From assembly GCF_034314045.1 (NCBI RefSeq), contig NZ_JAVIWL010000001.1:4154001-4218000 (forward strand): a stretch of 64,000 bases of DNA, given 5' to 3'. The notes beneath the pieces were generated by a model that worked only from the letters and a program-made list of their open reading frames with translations, made no database searches and was not told the DNA's origin. Positions 1 through 10,009 of this stretch are shown here, piece by piece (positions within the stretch are counted from its first letter, which is position 1; the number at the start of each line of letters is the position of its first letter). Both the position numbers and the translations under genes were made by a program. This stretch comes from Glaciimonas sp. CA11.2 (lineage in GTDB: Bacteria > Pseudomonadota > Gammaproteobacteria > Burkholderiales > Burkholderiaceae_D).

Positions 1-223
1 TTGGGGCGAGTTCTGGATGAATCTTAAATTTGCGTCCCAATGCTTCCGCTGTCTGGATAGTGCGAGTCGCCGGGCTGCAGAGTATCTTACAAGAGTTGGG
101 TAAATTGCGGTCAAGCCAGTCTGCCATTTTCCATGCTTGTTTATGACCTTTTCCGGTCAGAGCACGGCCTTCGTCGGGTTCGCCGACCTCAGCCTCAGCG
201 TGACGCCAGAGTATCAGTTCCAT
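1..223 (-). CDS. sixA: SixA-type phosphohistidine phosphatase, 3' part cut by window edge
   Basis: The visible N-terminal 74 residues begin MELILWRHAEAE. The RHAEA motif is the phosphate-binding and catalytic histidine motif of the histidine phosphatase (phosphoglycerate mutase-like) superfamily. A second typical element, CSPATRTIQTA, follows near residue 55, and its arginine normally binds phosphate. Short members with this start are SixA proteins, which dephosphorylate phosphohistidine in phosphorelay or phosphotransfer proteins. The ATG is preceded by AAGGAAA and lies 25 bases after the ppk1 stop, so the two genes probably form one transcript. That would place it under the Pho box upstream of ppk1. 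The C-terminus with the second catalytic histidine is outside the window. Confidence 0.85.
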   Translation of the reverse strand, partial: MELILWRHAEAEVGEPDEGRALTGKGHKQAWKMADWLDRNLPNSCKILCSPATRTIQTAEALGRKFKIHPELAP

Positions 224-248
224 GAAAATTTCCTTAACAATTATTAGA

Positions 249-2393
249 TTAGCTGGTTTCTGAAGACGCACCTAAAAGAGACATCAGGTGCTGCTGGGCG
301 CTAAACGCTGCACTACGTGGTCCTTTTTTACGTTTGGTCCAATTTCCATCCGACGACAATTCCCATGCATTGACATTGTCTTTCAGGTAAGGCGTTAGTC
401 CCTCATTGATGACACGCTTTTTTAGTGCTTTGTCTAATATGGGGAATGCCACCTCAACGCGCCTGAAAAGATTACGATTCATCCAGTCGGCACTGGCAAG
501 ATAGACATCGTGCTGTAAATTATTCCGAAAGTAATAGATTCGCGTGTGTTCAAGAAAACGCCCGATGATAGAGCGCACCGAAATATTGTCCGATAGTCCG
601 GTCACGCCAGGGCGCAATGCACAGGCGCCTCTAATAATGAGTTCTATTTTCACGCCATCTGCTGAAGCAGCATAGAGCGCTTTGATTACCGACTCATCCA
701 ACAACGCGTTCATTTTTGCGACTATCCGCGCTGGTCTGCCTTGCCGCGCTATTTCTGCCTCGTTTCGAATCGCGCGAATTAATTCTTTTTGCAAGGCGAA
801 TGGGGCCAGCCAAAGATGGTCCATTTTTTTTGGTTTCGTCAGACTGGTTAGGTGAATGAATACTTCATTCACCTCGATTGCTAACTTTTGGTTAGCAGTT
901 AGCAGACCAAAGTCGGTGTACAGCTTGGTGGTGTTCGGATGATAGTTTCCGGTTCCTAGGTGCGCATAAAAGCACAATCCATTCGTATCGTCTTTTCCTC
1001 CATTGATTATTTCGCGGCGGATAACGAGTGCCAGTTTTGCGTGCGTTTTCAAGCCGACTACACCATATACAACATGGGCTCCGGCGCGCTCTAATCGGTC
1101 GGCCCAATTAATGTTCGCTTCTTCATCGAAACGTGCCATTAATTCGACTACTACAGTGACTTCCTTACCCAACTGCGCTGCAAGAATTAATGATTCGATT
1201 AAATCCGAATTCATCCCTGCGCGATAAATAGTCTGCCTTATAGCAACGACTAACGGGTCATGTGCCGCGCTGCGGATAAAGTCGATCACTGGTTGAAACG
1301 ACTGAAACGGATGGTGCAACAGGACATCTTTTCTTTTTAATAAGGTGAAAATATCTTCAGATAACAAGTGCGAAGGCAGGCCCGGTGTAAAGGTTGGGAA
1401 GCGCAGATTCGGGAGCGTGGTCTGATCAATCATTTCTGATAGTCGCACCAGATTGACTGGTCCATCAACGGCATACATTCGATTTGGCGCGATAGAAAAT
1501 TGATTGAGTAAAAAGGTAGATAAATGCGGAGGGCAGTTTTGGGCTATTTCGAGACGAACCGCAACGCCAAACTGGCGACTTTGTAATTCACTTTGTAGCG
1601 CCTGACGTAGATTTTTCACCTCCTCTTCATCGACCCATAAATCACTATTGCGCGTCACCCGAAATTGGTAGTAGGAGAGTATGTGGCGCCCGCTAAACAG
1701 ATCATTAATATGCGCATGAATGATTGATGACAGTAAACAGAATGAAATGCCATTCGGCGATAGCGCATCGGGTAATCTAATCACACGCGGTAATACACGC
1801 GGCGCTTTCACAATGGCGATTGTCGCTTCTCGTCCGAACGCATCTTTTCCCGCCATTTCGACGATAAAATTTAAGCTCTTGTTGAGAACTTGCGGAAACG
1901 GATGAGCCGGATCAAGCCCGATGGGGGTGAGTAAGGGACGAATTTCGTGCTCAAAATACGATTTCACCCAAGCACGCTGGGCTTCGTTACGATCTTTATG
2001 CCTTAGAAGATGAACACCATTCGCTGATAGTTGCGGCAAGACTTCCTTGTTCAGGATGGCATATTGACGTGCAACGATATCGTGACATTCGGTACTGGTT
2101 AGTTTGAACGCCTCAGTCAGCAGCGGGGGATCAATGACTTGGCTGCCGTCCTCTGTGTGACTATTGGCCAAAAGACTTGCAATGCGTACTTCAAAAAACT
2201 CATCCAGATTGTTACTGACGATACATAAATAGCGTAACCGCTCAAGCAATGGAATGTGTCGTTGCTCGGCTTGCGCCAATACCCTCCGATTAAAGGCGAG
2301 AAGCGAGAGCTCGCGATTCAAATAGGCAGGGTTGCTATCAATATTTGGTTTAATTGGGTCACTTCCCTCGCCCGGGCTAGTATTTTTTTTCAT
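249..2393 (-). CDS. ppk1: Polyphosphate kinase 1
   Basis: A 714-residue protein of normal Ppk1 length. It reversibly transfers the ATP gamma-phosphate onto inorganic polyphosphate. The N-terminal domain starts with the typical YLNRELSLLAFNRRVL segment and NNLDEFFEVR. In the C-terminal half, HLGTGNYH carries the histidine that becomes phosphorylated, and EHTRIYYF is the second conserved phospholipase D-like histidine motif. The gene reads away from pstS. A Pho box in its own orientation lies about 50 bases upstream of the start, so induction by phosphate starvation is likely. Start choice: the ATG gives the expected N-terminus, although no strong ribosome binding site is visible. Confidence 0.97.
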   Translation of the reverse strand: MKKNTSPGEGSDPIKPNIDSNPAYLNRELSLLAFNRRVLAQAEQRHIPLLERLRYLCIVSNNLDEFFEVRIASLLANSHTEDGSQVIDPPLLTEAFKLTSTECHDIVARQYAILNKEVLPQLSANGVHLLRHKDRNEAQRAWVKSYFEHEIRPLLTPIGLDPAHPFPQVLNKSLNFIVEMAGKDAFGREATIAIVKAPRVLPRVIRLPDALSPNGISFCLLSSIIHAHINDLFSGRHILSYYQFRVTRNSDLWVDEEEVKNLRQALQSELQSRQFGVAVRLEIAQNCPPHLSTFLLNQFSIAPNRMYAVDGPVNLVRLSEMIDQTTLPNLRFPTFTPGLPSHLLSEDIFTLLKRKDVLLHHPFQSFQPVIDFIRSAAHDPLVVAIRQTIYRAGMNSDLIESLILAAQLGKEVTVVVELMARFDEEANINWADRLERAGAHVVYGVVGLKTHAKLALVIRREIINGGKDDTNGLCFYAHLGTGNYHPNTTKLYTDFGLLTANQKLAIEVNEVFIHLTSLTKPKKMDHLWLAPFALQKELIRAIRNEAEIARQGRPARIVAKMNALLDESVIKALYAASADGVKIELIIRGACALRPGVTGLSDNISVRSIIGRFLEHTRIYYFRNNLQHDVYLASADWMNRNLFRRVEVAFPILDKALKKRVINEGLTPYLKDNVNAWELSSDGNWTKRKKGPRSAAFSAQQHLMSLLGASSETS

Positions 2394-2440
2394 AAAGTGA
2401 GTGTACTAGTCTGGACAATTTGATCGGAGTGTATGCAGAC

Positions 2441-2462
2441 AATATGACATCTTGATGACAAA
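2441..2462 (-). promoter_or_regulatory. Pho box facing ppk1
   Basis: Read on the minus strand, two 11-base units lie head to tail: TTTGTCATCAA followed by GATGTCATATT. Each contains TGTCAT, the core of the PhoB binding half-site (consensus CTGTCATAWAW). The pair ends about 48 bases before the ppk1 start, a usual promoter distance. PhoB control of ppk1-sixA is inferred from this match. Confidence 0.75.
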
Positions 2463-2533
2463 TACGATAGCTATTTGAGCCCTTTATTATTCAAACAGAA
2501 CACTAATTACACTGTTATGTTGCTCTTCATTGC

Positions 2534-2555
2534 GTGTCACAAACATGTCATAAAT
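2534..2555 (+). promoter_or_regulatory. Pho box facing pstS
   Basis: Two direct 11-base units, GTGTCACAAAC and ATGTCATAAAT, match the Pho-box consensus and have the correct 11-base period. They lie about 160 bases upstream of the pstS ATG, leaving a long leader. Together with the opposite Pho box at 2441-2462 this makes the ppk1/pstS gap a divergent PhoB-controlled promoter region. Confidence 0.8.
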
Positions 2556-2715
2556 GTTGGTTAAAGTTCCGCCTGTCCCAATGGACGTTATGAATTTGCG
2601 GCTTTAAATGTATCAAATAAACCATTTTAGCTAGCCTGATCCGTAAGAAACCGTAAGTTTCTATAGTTTTATTTTAAGTTTGGTGTTTAATTTTAGTGAA
2701 CAAGGGAGTAATTGA

Positions 2716-3759
2716 ATGCGACTCAATAAAGTCTTTACATCCGTCGTTTTGGCGTTGGGTGCAACGTTCGCAGTTTCATCGGTAATGGCAGCGGAAATCA
2801 CTGGCGCTGGCGCTTCATTTCCTTATCCGATTTACGCAAAGTGGGCCGAATCTTACAAAGCGGCAACTGGCAATAGCTTGAATTATCAATCGATTGGGTC
2901 GGGCGGTGGTATCAAACAGATCAAAGCAAAGACCGTCGATTTTGGGGCGTCCGATATGCCGCTAAAGGCGGAAGAATTGGCCGCTGACAGTTTGATGCAG
3001 TTCCCTGCAATCATGGGTGGCGTAGTGCCGGTGGTAAATCTGGAAGGTATTACTCCAGGCCAATTGAAGCTGACTGGTGCATTATTGGGAGACATCTATT
3101 TAGGCAAAATTACTAAATGGAATTCGCCAGAAATTGCTGCTTTGAACCCTGGCGTGAAGCTGCCATCTAGCGACATCACGGTTGTGTATCGGGCTGACGG
3201 TTCAGGTACATCTTTTGTGTTCACTAGTTACTTGTCAAAAACTAATCCTAGCTTTAAGAGTGGCATTGGTGCAGGTACTTCGGTTAAGTGGCTGGTCGGT
3301 GTGGGTGGCAAAGGTAATGAAGGCGTCGCAGCCAACGTCCAAAAAATCAAAGGTTCGATTGGCTACGTTGAATATGCATACGCTAAAAAGAACAAGCTAC
3401 AGCATACACAGTTGAAAAATCGTGACGGTGGATTTGTACAACCGGATGACGAAACTTTTAAAGCAGCAGCAGCGGGTGCCGATTGGGCTAAAACACCGGG
3501 TTTTGCGGTCGATTTCACAGATGCTTCCGGTAAGAATAGCTGGCCTATTACTAGTGCTTCGTTCATCTTGCTGCATAAATCACAAGCTGATGGTGCCAAG
3601 GGCAAAGAAGTTCTGAAGTTCTTTGACTGGGCCTACAAGAACGGTGGCGCAGCAGCGACTGAACTTGACTATGTGGCGATTCCTGCTTCTGTCGTTAAGC
3701 TAGTAACCGAAGCTTGGAAAAGTGATATTAAGGACAGCGCTGGTAAGGCAATCTGGTAA
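2716..3759 (+). CDS. pstS: Phosphate ABC transporter periplasmic binding protein PstS
   Basis: A 347-residue secreted protein. The first 25 residues form a Sec signal peptide with a charged start, a hydrophobic core and a VMAAE cleavage region. The mature protein begins with ITGAGASFPYPIYAKWAE, the PstS family hallmark whose Ser/Thr and backbone groups bind phosphate. GSGGGIKQIKAKTVDFGASD and RADGSGTSF are the other two phosphate-binding stretches. It captures phosphate in the periplasm for PstC-PstA. It is the first gene of pstSCAB-phoUBR and is preceded by a Pho box and by AAGGGAG. A stable hairpin follows its stop codon. Confidence 0.97.
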   Translation: MRLNKVFTSVVLALGATFAVSSVMAAEITGAGASFPYPIYAKWAESYKAATGNSLNYQSIGSGGGIKQIKAKTVDFGASDMPLKAEELAADSLMQFPAIMGGVVPVVNLEGITPGQLKLTGALLGDIYLGKITKWNSPEIAALNPGVKLPSSDITVVYRADGSGTSFVFTSYLSKTNPSFKSGIGAGTSVKWLVGVGGKGNEGVAANVQKIKGSIGYVEYAYAKKNKLQHTQLKNRDGGFVQPDDETFKAAAAGADWAKTPGFAVDFTDASGKNSWPITSASFILLHKSQADGAKGKEVLKFFDWAYKNGGAAATELDYVAIPASVVKLVTEAWKSDIKDSAGKAIW

Positions 3760-3801
3760 TCAGGGCTGGTTTTAGCGTGTGTCTAGATAGTTAATAAAAA
3801 T

Positions 3802-3835
3802 ACAGATGGACGGTGATGGTAGACCGTTTGTCTGT
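3802..3835 (+). terminator. Intergenic hairpin between pstS and pstC
   Basis: A 13-base-pair stem (3802-3814 with 3823-3835, three of the pairs G-U) closes an 8-base loop. There is no clear U-run after it. In pst operons, hairpins here commonly stabilise the pstS message or partly stop transcription, so that more PstS than PstCAB is made. That role is inferred. Confidence 0.5.
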
Positions 3836-4000
3836 AGTCATACTGTAATAGCGCCTCCCGATACCAACATTAAGTTGCAAGGCCCATCGCCTCAATTCCT
3901 ACGCAGAAAAACTCGCTAGGTGACCGCCGGGCTAATAATTTGTAATAAGTTCCGAGATGTTAGACGGACATGGCACACACTTCATCGGATATCGCTACTC

Positions 4001-5029
4001 ATGAGTGCAAATATTCCTGTTATGGCACAACCAATATCACTCCACCCCAAAAGCCTTGATCAGGCCGGTTTGTCGCAACAAGCATTGCTTGTCACTATGC
4101 GCAGACAACGCGTCCAGGACTTCTTCTTTCATAAAATCACGATGGGATTTTCGCTCATCGTACTGTTTGTTCTGATGGGAATTATTGTCTCGCTTGCCAT
4201 CGGCGCGTGGCCTGTATTTCATACATTTGGTCCGTCTTTTATTACCAGTATTGAATGGGATCCGGTCAACGATCAGTACGGCGCATTAACTGCGATTGCG
4301 GGTACGCTGGTGACGTCATTTATTGCATTAGCAATTGCGTTCCCAATCAGTTTCGGTATTGCATTATTTTTGACGGAAATTTGTCCTTCAAAATTACGTC
4401 AGCCTTTAGGTACGGCAGTCGAACTTCTCGCTGGGGTTCCGAGTATTATTTACGGCATTTGGGGATTATTTGTGTTTGCCCCGTTGTTTGCGGAATATGT
4501 ACAGCCCTTGTTAGGTGATACTTTGGGTCATATTCCTGGTATTGGTATCTTATTTTCAGGTCCGCAAATGGGCATCGGCATCTTAACAGCTGGCCTGATT
4601 TTGGCAGTGATGATCATTCCTTTTATTGCCTCCGTGATGCGCGATGTATTTGAGGTCGTACCGGCGGTATTGAAAGAATCAGCGTACGGCCTTGGTTGCA
4701 CCCGTTGGGAAGTCGTCCGCAAGGTGGTGTTGCCCTATGCTAAAACCGGCGTTGTGGGTGGTGTCATGCTTGGACTTGGTCGTGCTCTAGGCGAAACGAT
4801 GGCGGTGACCTTCGTTATTGGTAATTCGCACCGCTTATCGTGGTCCTTATTCGGTGCCGGTAACAGTATTGCATCGACGCTAGCTAACGAAATCGCTGAG
4901 GCTTCGTCAACCTTGCACGTCTCTGCGTTATTCGCACTTGGTCTTATATTATTTGTGATTACTTTTCTTGTACTATCCGCAGCTAAATTGATGTTGATGG
5001 GAATGTCCCGGAAAGAGGGGGTCAAATGA
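4001..5029 (+). CDS. pstC: Phosphate ABC transporter permease PstC
   Basis: About 343 residues with six predicted membrane helices, starting with a cytoplasmic N-terminus and the helix around [20 protein letters not shown]. The EAA-type loop that contacts the ATPase is [16 protein letters not shown], followed by [16 protein letters not shown]. The reading frame stays open back to a GTG at 3920, but that longer N-terminus has no family resemblance. The ATG at 4001 gives a normal length, and the ATG at 4021 is also possible. No strong ribosome binding site marks either. The stop codon overlaps the pstA start (ATGA), so the two permease subunits are translationally coupled. Confidence 0.93.
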   Translation: MSANIPVMAQPISLHPKSLDQAGLSQQALLVTMRRQRVQDFFFHKITMGFSLIVLFVLMGIIVSLAIGAWPVFHTFGPSFITSIEWDPVNDQYGALTAIAGTLVTSFIALAIAFPISFGIALFLTEICPSKLRQPLGTAVELLAGVPSIIYGIWGLFVFAPLFAEYVQPLLGDTLGHIPGIGILFSGPQMGIGILTAGLILAVMIIPFIASVMRDVFEVVPAVLKESAYGLGCTRWEVVRKVVLPYAKTGVVGGVMLGLGRALGETMAVTFVIGNSHRLSWSLFGAGNSIASTLANEIAEASSTLHVSALFALGLILFVITFLVLSAAKLMLMGMSRKEGVK

Positions 5030-5925
5030 GTGCACAGAATTCAGGGCTTTCAACGCAAACTTTTCCTGTCAATCCAGCTGCGAACAAAGTATATCGCAAG
5101 CGAATTTTGATACACAAAATTGGCATGGTGTTGTCTTTTTTGGCGATGGCTTTCGGTTTAATTGTGTTGATGTGGATTTTGACAACCCTCGTGGTAAAAG
5201 GGGTGGGTGCAATGAATCTTGGATTGCTTACCCAAAACACCCCATCGCCAGGTGGGGAGGGCGGTGGCTTATTTAATCCGATAGTGGGCAGCTTGATGCT
5301 GGTTGGACTGGCCACACTGATTAGCACGCCAATCGGAATATTAGCCGGCATTTATTTGGCTGAATATGGGGAAGAAAGCAAACTGGCCCAAGTGACGCGC
5401 TTTGTGACCGATATCATGTTGTCAGCGCCGTCAATTGTCATTGGCCTGTTTGTTTACGCAATTTATGTCGCGAAAATCGGTCATTTTTCTGGTTGGGCGG
5501 GGACATTTGCTTTGTCATTAATTGCTGTTCCTGTGGTAGTCCGGACAACCGACAATATGCTCAAACTGGTACCCGGCAATTTGAGAGAAGCAGCATTTGC
5601 GCTCGGCGCACCGCGCTGGAAGGTAGCATTGACTGTGCGGCTTCGCGCGGTAAAAGCCGGTGTAGTGACGGGCGTTCTATTGGCTGTGGCACGCATAGCC
5701 GGCGAAACCGCACCATTGCTTTTTACAGCTTTGAACAATCAATTTTTCAGTACCAATATGAATAAGCCAATTGCCAATTTGCCTGGCGTGATTAATCAGT
5801 TTGCCAATAGCCCTTACGACAATTGGGTATCTTTGGCCTGGGCGGGTGCTTTGTTGATTACATTGGGTGTATTGATTTTGAATATCGTAGCGCGTACCTT
5901 ATTTAGCCAAAAAATTCCAAGTTGA
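5026..5925 (+). CDS. pstA: Phosphate ABC transporter permease PstA
   Basis: A 299-residue inner-membrane protein with six helices that pairs with PstC to form the phosphate channel. The coupling-helix motif [16 protein letters not shown] is followed by [20 protein letters not shown], both typical of PstA. The ATG overlaps the pstC stop by four bases. After the stop comes a weak A/U-flanked hairpin at 5937-5960, then pstB. Confidence 0.96.
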   Translation: MSAQNSGLSTQTFPVNPAANKVYRKRILIHKIGMVLSFLAMAFGLIVLMWILTTLVVKGVGAMNLGLLTQNTPSPGGEGGGLFNPIVGSLMLVGLATLISTPIGILAGIYLAEYGEESKLAQVTRFVTDIMLSAPSIVIGLFVYAIYVAKIGHFSGWAGTFALSLIAVPVVVRTTDNMLKLVPGNLREAAFALGAPRWKVALTVRLRAVKAGVVTGVLLAVARIAGETAPLLFTALNNQFFSTNMNKPIANLPGVINQFANSPYDNWVSLAWAGALLITLGVLILNIVARTLFSQKIPS

Positions 5926-6013
5926 GGCAACGTCTGAAAAAGTGCTATAAGGCATTTTTTTCATTGATGTTTGCTTGGCTAACAGCTAAACCATTTACTG
6001 AAAACTGCATTTA

Positions 6014-6826
6014 ATGACTGCGATTGCCATGACTAATCAAGCACTGCAAAGCACCGATTTCAACGCTCTTAAAAAGCCGACTATAGAAATTTCAAAGTTG
6101 AATTTTTTCTATGGTAGTTTTCAAGGATTGAAAGATATTAATCTTCATATCAATGAAAAAAAGGTAACCGCATTTATTGGTCCATCCGGCTGCGGAAAAT
6201 CCACATTACTACGTACTCTCAACCGAATGTACGATCTTTATCCCGGTCAGCGTGCTGAAGGACAAATTATCTACGCTGGGAAGAATATTTTGGATGCCGG
6301 TCAGGATCTGAATATGTTACGTGCCAAGGTCGGTATGGTGTTTCAGAAGCCGACGCCGTTTCCAATGTCGATCTACGACAACATCGCTTTTGGTATTCGT
6401 CTTTATGAAAATTTGCCAAAAGGTGAAATGGACGAGCGCGTTGAATGGGCACTGACGAAAGCGGCCTTGTGGGGCGAGGTAAAAGATAAACTGAATAAAA
6501 GCGGCTTAAGTTTGTCAGGCGGTCAGCAGCAACGTTTGTGTATAGCACGGAGCGTCGCAGTACGTCCTGATGTCCTTTTACTTGATGAGCCGACATCGGC
6601 GCTGGACCCAATTTCGACGGCTAAAGTAGAAGAGTTGATTACTGAGCTGAAGCAAGATTACACGATTGCTATCGTGACGCACAATATGCAACAGGCCGCA
6701 CGCTGCTCGGATTTCACGGCTTATATGTATTTGGGTGAGCTAGTCGAATTTGGCAAGACCGATCAGATATTCATGAATCCGGCCCGTAAAGAAACGCAGG
6801 ATTACATTACTGGTCGCTTTGGTTAA
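6014..6826 (+). CDS. pstB: Phosphate ABC transporter ATP-binding protein PstB
   Basis: A 270-residue cytoplasmic ATPase. Walker A is GPSGCGKST (about residues 57-65), the ABC signature is LSGGQQQR, and Walker B is [13 protein letters not shown]. It ends with [11 protein letters not shown], the usual PstB tail. It powers PstCA and probably takes part with PhoU in holding PhoR inactive when phosphate is plentiful. A second in-frame ATG six codons in (MTNQAL) is an alternative start. Confidence 0.97.
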   Translation: MTAIAMTNQALQSTDFNALKKPTIEISKLNFFYGSFQGLKDINLHINEKKVTAFIGPSGCGKSTLLRTLNRMYDLYPGQRAEGQIIYAGKNILDAGQDLNMLRAKVGMVFQKPTPFPMSIYDNIAFGIRLYENLPKGEMDERVEWALTKAALWGEVKDKLNKSGLSLSGGQQQRLCIARSVAVRPDVLLLDEPTSALDPISTAKVEELITELKQDYTIAIVTHNMQQAARCSDFTAYMYLGELVEFGKTDQIFMNPARKETQDYITGRFG

Positions 6827-6921
6827 TCAGTTATACGGAGTGGCGTTGGATGATTAACTTCTATTTCGTATGCACCTTTTAACTCTTATTGAATCCGCAT
6901 AGAACTGTAAGGAATAACCAG

Positions 6922-7626
6922 ATGACTGGCGAACACTCTTCAAAGCAATATGATTCAGACCTTGAAACAATCCGTTCAAAAGTATTACTTATGGGCGGTT
7001 TGGTCGAGCGACAATTTCAGGAAGCAATGAATGTCTTCCATAACGGAAATATTGCCGCTGGCGAACGCGTCATCAAGGATGACGATCAAGTCAATTTATT
7101 AGAAGTGGAATTGGATAATGCTTGTAGTCACTTGATCGTGCGTCGTCAGCCTACGGCTAATGATTTACGCGTAGTGATGGCGACGATTAAGGTCATTACC
7201 GATCTTGAGCGAGTCGGTGATGAGGCCGCCAAAATTGCACGTACGGCGATCCATCTTCATAAGCGTGGCGTCGGAGGTGTCGATCACAATGAAACTGTAC
7301 GGGTGATTGCTACAGCGGCTGCCGATTTGCTGCACGATGCTCTTGATGCGTTGGCACGTTTGGACGAAAAGCAGGCGATCAAATTGATTTCAGACGATGC
7401 AATTATCGATCGGGATTTTCGGTCAATTATGCGCAACGTCATCACTTACATGATGGAAGATCCACGCACGATTTCTGCATTGATGGACACTTTGTGGGTC
7501 GCAAAAGCAATCGAGCGTATTGGGGATCACGCTAAAAACATCGCAGAATATGTTATTTATATCGTCGAAGGTAAGGATATACGACATACCGACTATGCAG
7601 CGACACACCTTGGCTCAGGTACTTGA
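6922..7626 (+). CDS. phoU: Phosphate signalling protein PhoU
   Basis: A 234-residue helical protein made of two three-helix repeats. Each repeat carries the metal-binding E/D-rich motif: DLERVGDEAAKIA in the first half and AIERIGDHAKNIAEY in the second. PhoU links the Pst transporter to PhoR and represses the regulon under phosphate excess. An upstream TTG at 6889 would extend the frame. The ATG at 6922 is preferred because AAGGA lies about 8 bases before it and the protein then starts like other PhoU proteins. Confidence 0.96.
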   Translation: MTGEHSSKQYDSDLETIRSKVLLMGGLVERQFQEAMNVFHNGNIAAGERVIKDDDQVNLLEVELDNACSHLIVRRQPTANDLRVVMATIKVITDLERVGDEAAKIARTAIHLHKRGVGGVDHNETVRVIATAAADLLHDALDALARLDEKQAIKLISDDAIIDRDFRSIMRNVITYMMEDPRTISALMDTLWVAKAIERIGDHAKNIAEYVIYIVEGKDIRHTDYAATHLGSGT

Positions 7627-7729
7627 TTGTTGCGTAAAGCAGGCGAGCAGCGGATCAAGTGAGGAAGAAAAGGGCGAACGCGTATGTTTATAATTCATGG
7701 CTTGTTAATTTTTACGTTGACCTGTGCCG

Positions 7730-8419
7730 ATGACTTCTGAAAAAGCATCAATTCTGATCATTGAGGATGAACCGTCGATTGCAGAGTTAGTTGCATACAC
7801 CATGTCGGAGGCAGGTTGGAGTCCGACGGTGGCGTCTACGGCAGCCGAAGGTTGGTCATCGATTCAGCATCGAACGCCAGAGTTGGTGCTGTTGGACTGG
7901 ATGCTTCCCGATCAGAGTGGACTCAGATTTTTGTCACGTCTACGTGCAGAACGGCAATTTCAGTCGATACTGGTGATGATGCTAACGGCTAAATCCATGG
8001 AAGAGGATAAGATATCCGGTTTGGATAATGGTGCGGATGATTATATGACCAAGCCGTTTTCACCACGTGAGCTAACGTCGCGGGTGAAAGCATTATTGCG
8101 TCGTAAAAATCCTGATCAGACTGTTGGCATGATGTCTGCTGGCGCGGTAACGCTTGATCCAGCGAGTTGTTCGGTGCTGATGAATGAACAGAAAATTGAT
8201 ATCGGACACGCCGAGTATCGTCTGCTGAAGTTCTTTATGGCCAATCCCGATCGGGTTTTTTCACGCAGTCAATTACTTGACAAGGTGTGGGGCGATCATG
8301 TGGTTATCGAAGAGCGAACGGTAGACGTGCACATACTACGCTTACGGAAGGCTCTGCATGAGGCGGATAATTTGATTCGTACCGTGCGTAGCGTCGGCTA
8401 CATGTTGTCGACAAAATAA
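7730..8419 (+). CDS. phoB: Response regulator PhoB, pst-linked copy
   Basis: About 229 residues. The receiver domain (1-120) has the acidic pair EDE, the phosphoacceptor Asp56 in LLDWMLP and the switch lysine in TKPFSP. The C-terminal winged helix has the ERTVDVHILRLRKAL recognition-helix region and ends SVGYMLSTK. It should bind Pho boxes, two of which lie 5 kb upstream. A GTG two codons earlier (7724) is a possible start. The protein is clearly paralogous to the product at 24592-25290 but less like textbook PhoB in the receiver domain (KISGLDNGADDYM against KVRGLNDGADDYV). Confidence 0.92.
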   Translation: MTSEKASILIIEDEPSIAELVAYTMSEAGWSPTVASTAAEGWSSIQHRTPELVLLDWMLPDQSGLRFLSRLRAERQFQSILVMMLTAKSMEEDKISGLDNGADDYMTKPFSPRELTSRVKALLRRKNPDQTVGMMSAGAVTLDPASCSVLMNEQKIDIGHAEYRLLKFFMANPDRVFSRSQLLDKVWGDHVVIEERTVDVHILRLRKALHEADNLIRTVRSVGYMLSTK

Positions 8420-8473
8420 GTCTTTTTACGTTAACGCACTGCATTGCGCTATCTCATTTCCTTTTAATACCTT

Positions 8474-9784
8474 ATGAATCCAACGATGTTGTTCTGGATA
8501 CCAGCGGCCCTTCGGCTGCTGATGATTTTTGTCGTTTCGGCTTTCGCGTGGCTTTTTTTTGGGGCAATTCCAGGGTTGCTTTTGTGCGCCGCAAGTCTCG
8601 TAATGCTGATTGTTTTGCAACTATATTATTTGTATCGTTTAGGTGGCTGGCTGGATAATCCTCGTGGACAAAAGCTTCCAGATGGTTGGGGAGCGTGGAC
8701 AGACATTTTTTCACGTTTGTATCGTCTGCGACGTGATGATGAAAAAAATCAAGCTGAACTGTCCGAATGGCTGGCGCGTTTTCGACAGGCCATGCATCTA
8801 TTGCCTGACGGTGTGGTGATCATGGATGACGTTTTATTTTTGGAGTGGTGTAATCCAGCGGCCGAGCGTCATCTCGGCCTCCAACATGGCCGCGACAAAG
8901 GAATGCGTGTTACCAATTTGATCCGAAACCCAGATTTCATCGATTACATAATTCTTGGTCGCTATGATCAGCCGCTGCTATTAACGCTACGCGAGCGGAA
9001 ACTGGTTGTACAAATTATTCCATTTGAAAATCGCCGTCAGATTCTGGTAACCCATGACGCGACTGAATCAGAACGCATCGATATGATGCGCCGCGATTTT
9101 ATCGCTAATGCCTCACATGAATTACGCACACCGCTGACGGTTATTAACGGTTTTTTAGAAATTGCCCAAGCCCATCCAAATCTCGACCCACAAGTAAGGG
9201 CTGGACATCTAAAAATGATGACCGAGCAGGGCCAGCGGATGCAAAATTTGATTGGCGACATGCTGACACTAACGCGGCTTGAGTCAATCGATTATCCGAT
9301 GCGTCCAGAACGCGTGTATATCGAAGCTATGTTAAAAAATATTTTGCAAGAAGTTGAGTTGTTGTCGGCTGGTCAACATATTTTTTCTCTTCACATAGAT
9401 GGCCCGGATATCAACGGAAACACAGAAGAATTACGAAGTGCTTTCAATAATTTGGTATCTAACGCTGTGCGGTACACCCCGGCTGGCGGGAAAATAGATT
9501 TGATTTGGCAAAATACGCTCAAGGGACCACAGTTCGTGGTGCGTGATACGGGTATAGGATTCAGTGCTGAGCATATGTCGCGTTTGACCGAACGTTTCTA
9601 CAGGGTGGACAAAAGCCGGTCTCGCGAGACGCGAGGAACCGGGCTTGGCCTAGCCATTGTTAAACATGTATTACTTCGACATGGGGGAGTGTTGGGCGTC
9701 GAGTCGAGTCAAGACAAGGGGAGCGTGTTCACAGCACGCCTACCGACGACGATCGTAATAAATAGTAAGGCTGATATACATTGA
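8474..9784 (+). CDS. phoR: Phosphate regulon sensor histidine kinase PhoR, pst-linked copy
   Basis: A 436-residue inner-membrane kinase. Two N-terminal membrane helices (about 8-55) have almost no periplasmic loop, as in PhoR, followed by a PAS-type segment (about 95-190). The dimerisation domain carries His215 in NASHELRTPL. The ATPase domain has N-box NNLVSNAVRYT, G1 DTGIGF and G2 GTGLGLAIV. With no periplasmic sensor it should read phosphate status through PhoU-Pst, so its place at the end of the pst operon fits. A full paralogue is encoded at 25292-26641. Confidence 0.93.
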   Translation: MNPTMLFWIPAALRLLMIFVVSAFAWLFFGAIPGLLLCAASLVMLIVLQLYYLYRLGGWLDNPRGQKLPDGWGAWTDIFSRLYRLRRDDEKNQAELSEWLARFRQAMHLLPDGVVIMDDVLFLEWCNPAAERHLGLQHGRDKGMRVTNLIRNPDFIDYIILGRYDQPLLLTLRERKLVVQIIPFENRRQILVTHDATESERIDMMRRDFIANASHELRTPLTVINGFLEIAQAHPNLDPQVRAGHLKMMTEQGQRMQNLIGDMLTLTRLESIDYPMRPERVYIEAMLKNILQEVELLSAGQHIFSLHIDGPDINGNTEELRSAFNNLVSNAVRYTPAGGKIDLIWQNTLKGPQFVVRDTGIGFSAEHMSRLTERFYRVDKSRSRETRGTGLGLAIVKHVLLRHGGVLGVESSQDKGSVFTARLPTTIVINSKADIH

Positions 9785-10009
9785 GGAAAGTTAGGTCGAT
9801 GATAGAGGCAATACTCATGCCGTGCTAATGAATTCCAGGTGTTCTGCATTTGCGCCATTGTCTAACGCCGAAGTTGTAGCGTTAGTCTGATTAATGGTTT
9901 ATTTTGCAATCAATTTACCTATCATTCCGGTCGTAATCTTTCGTCGGGCATGGCTGCCGAGGTCCGCCTCTGATGTAAAATCGCTGACTTTCATCGTATT
10001 TCTTAATTA

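Noticed and set aside
3920-4000. N-terminal extension of PstC
   Set aside because: The added 27 residues are hydrophilic and unlike PstC; the family length is reached from the later ATG.
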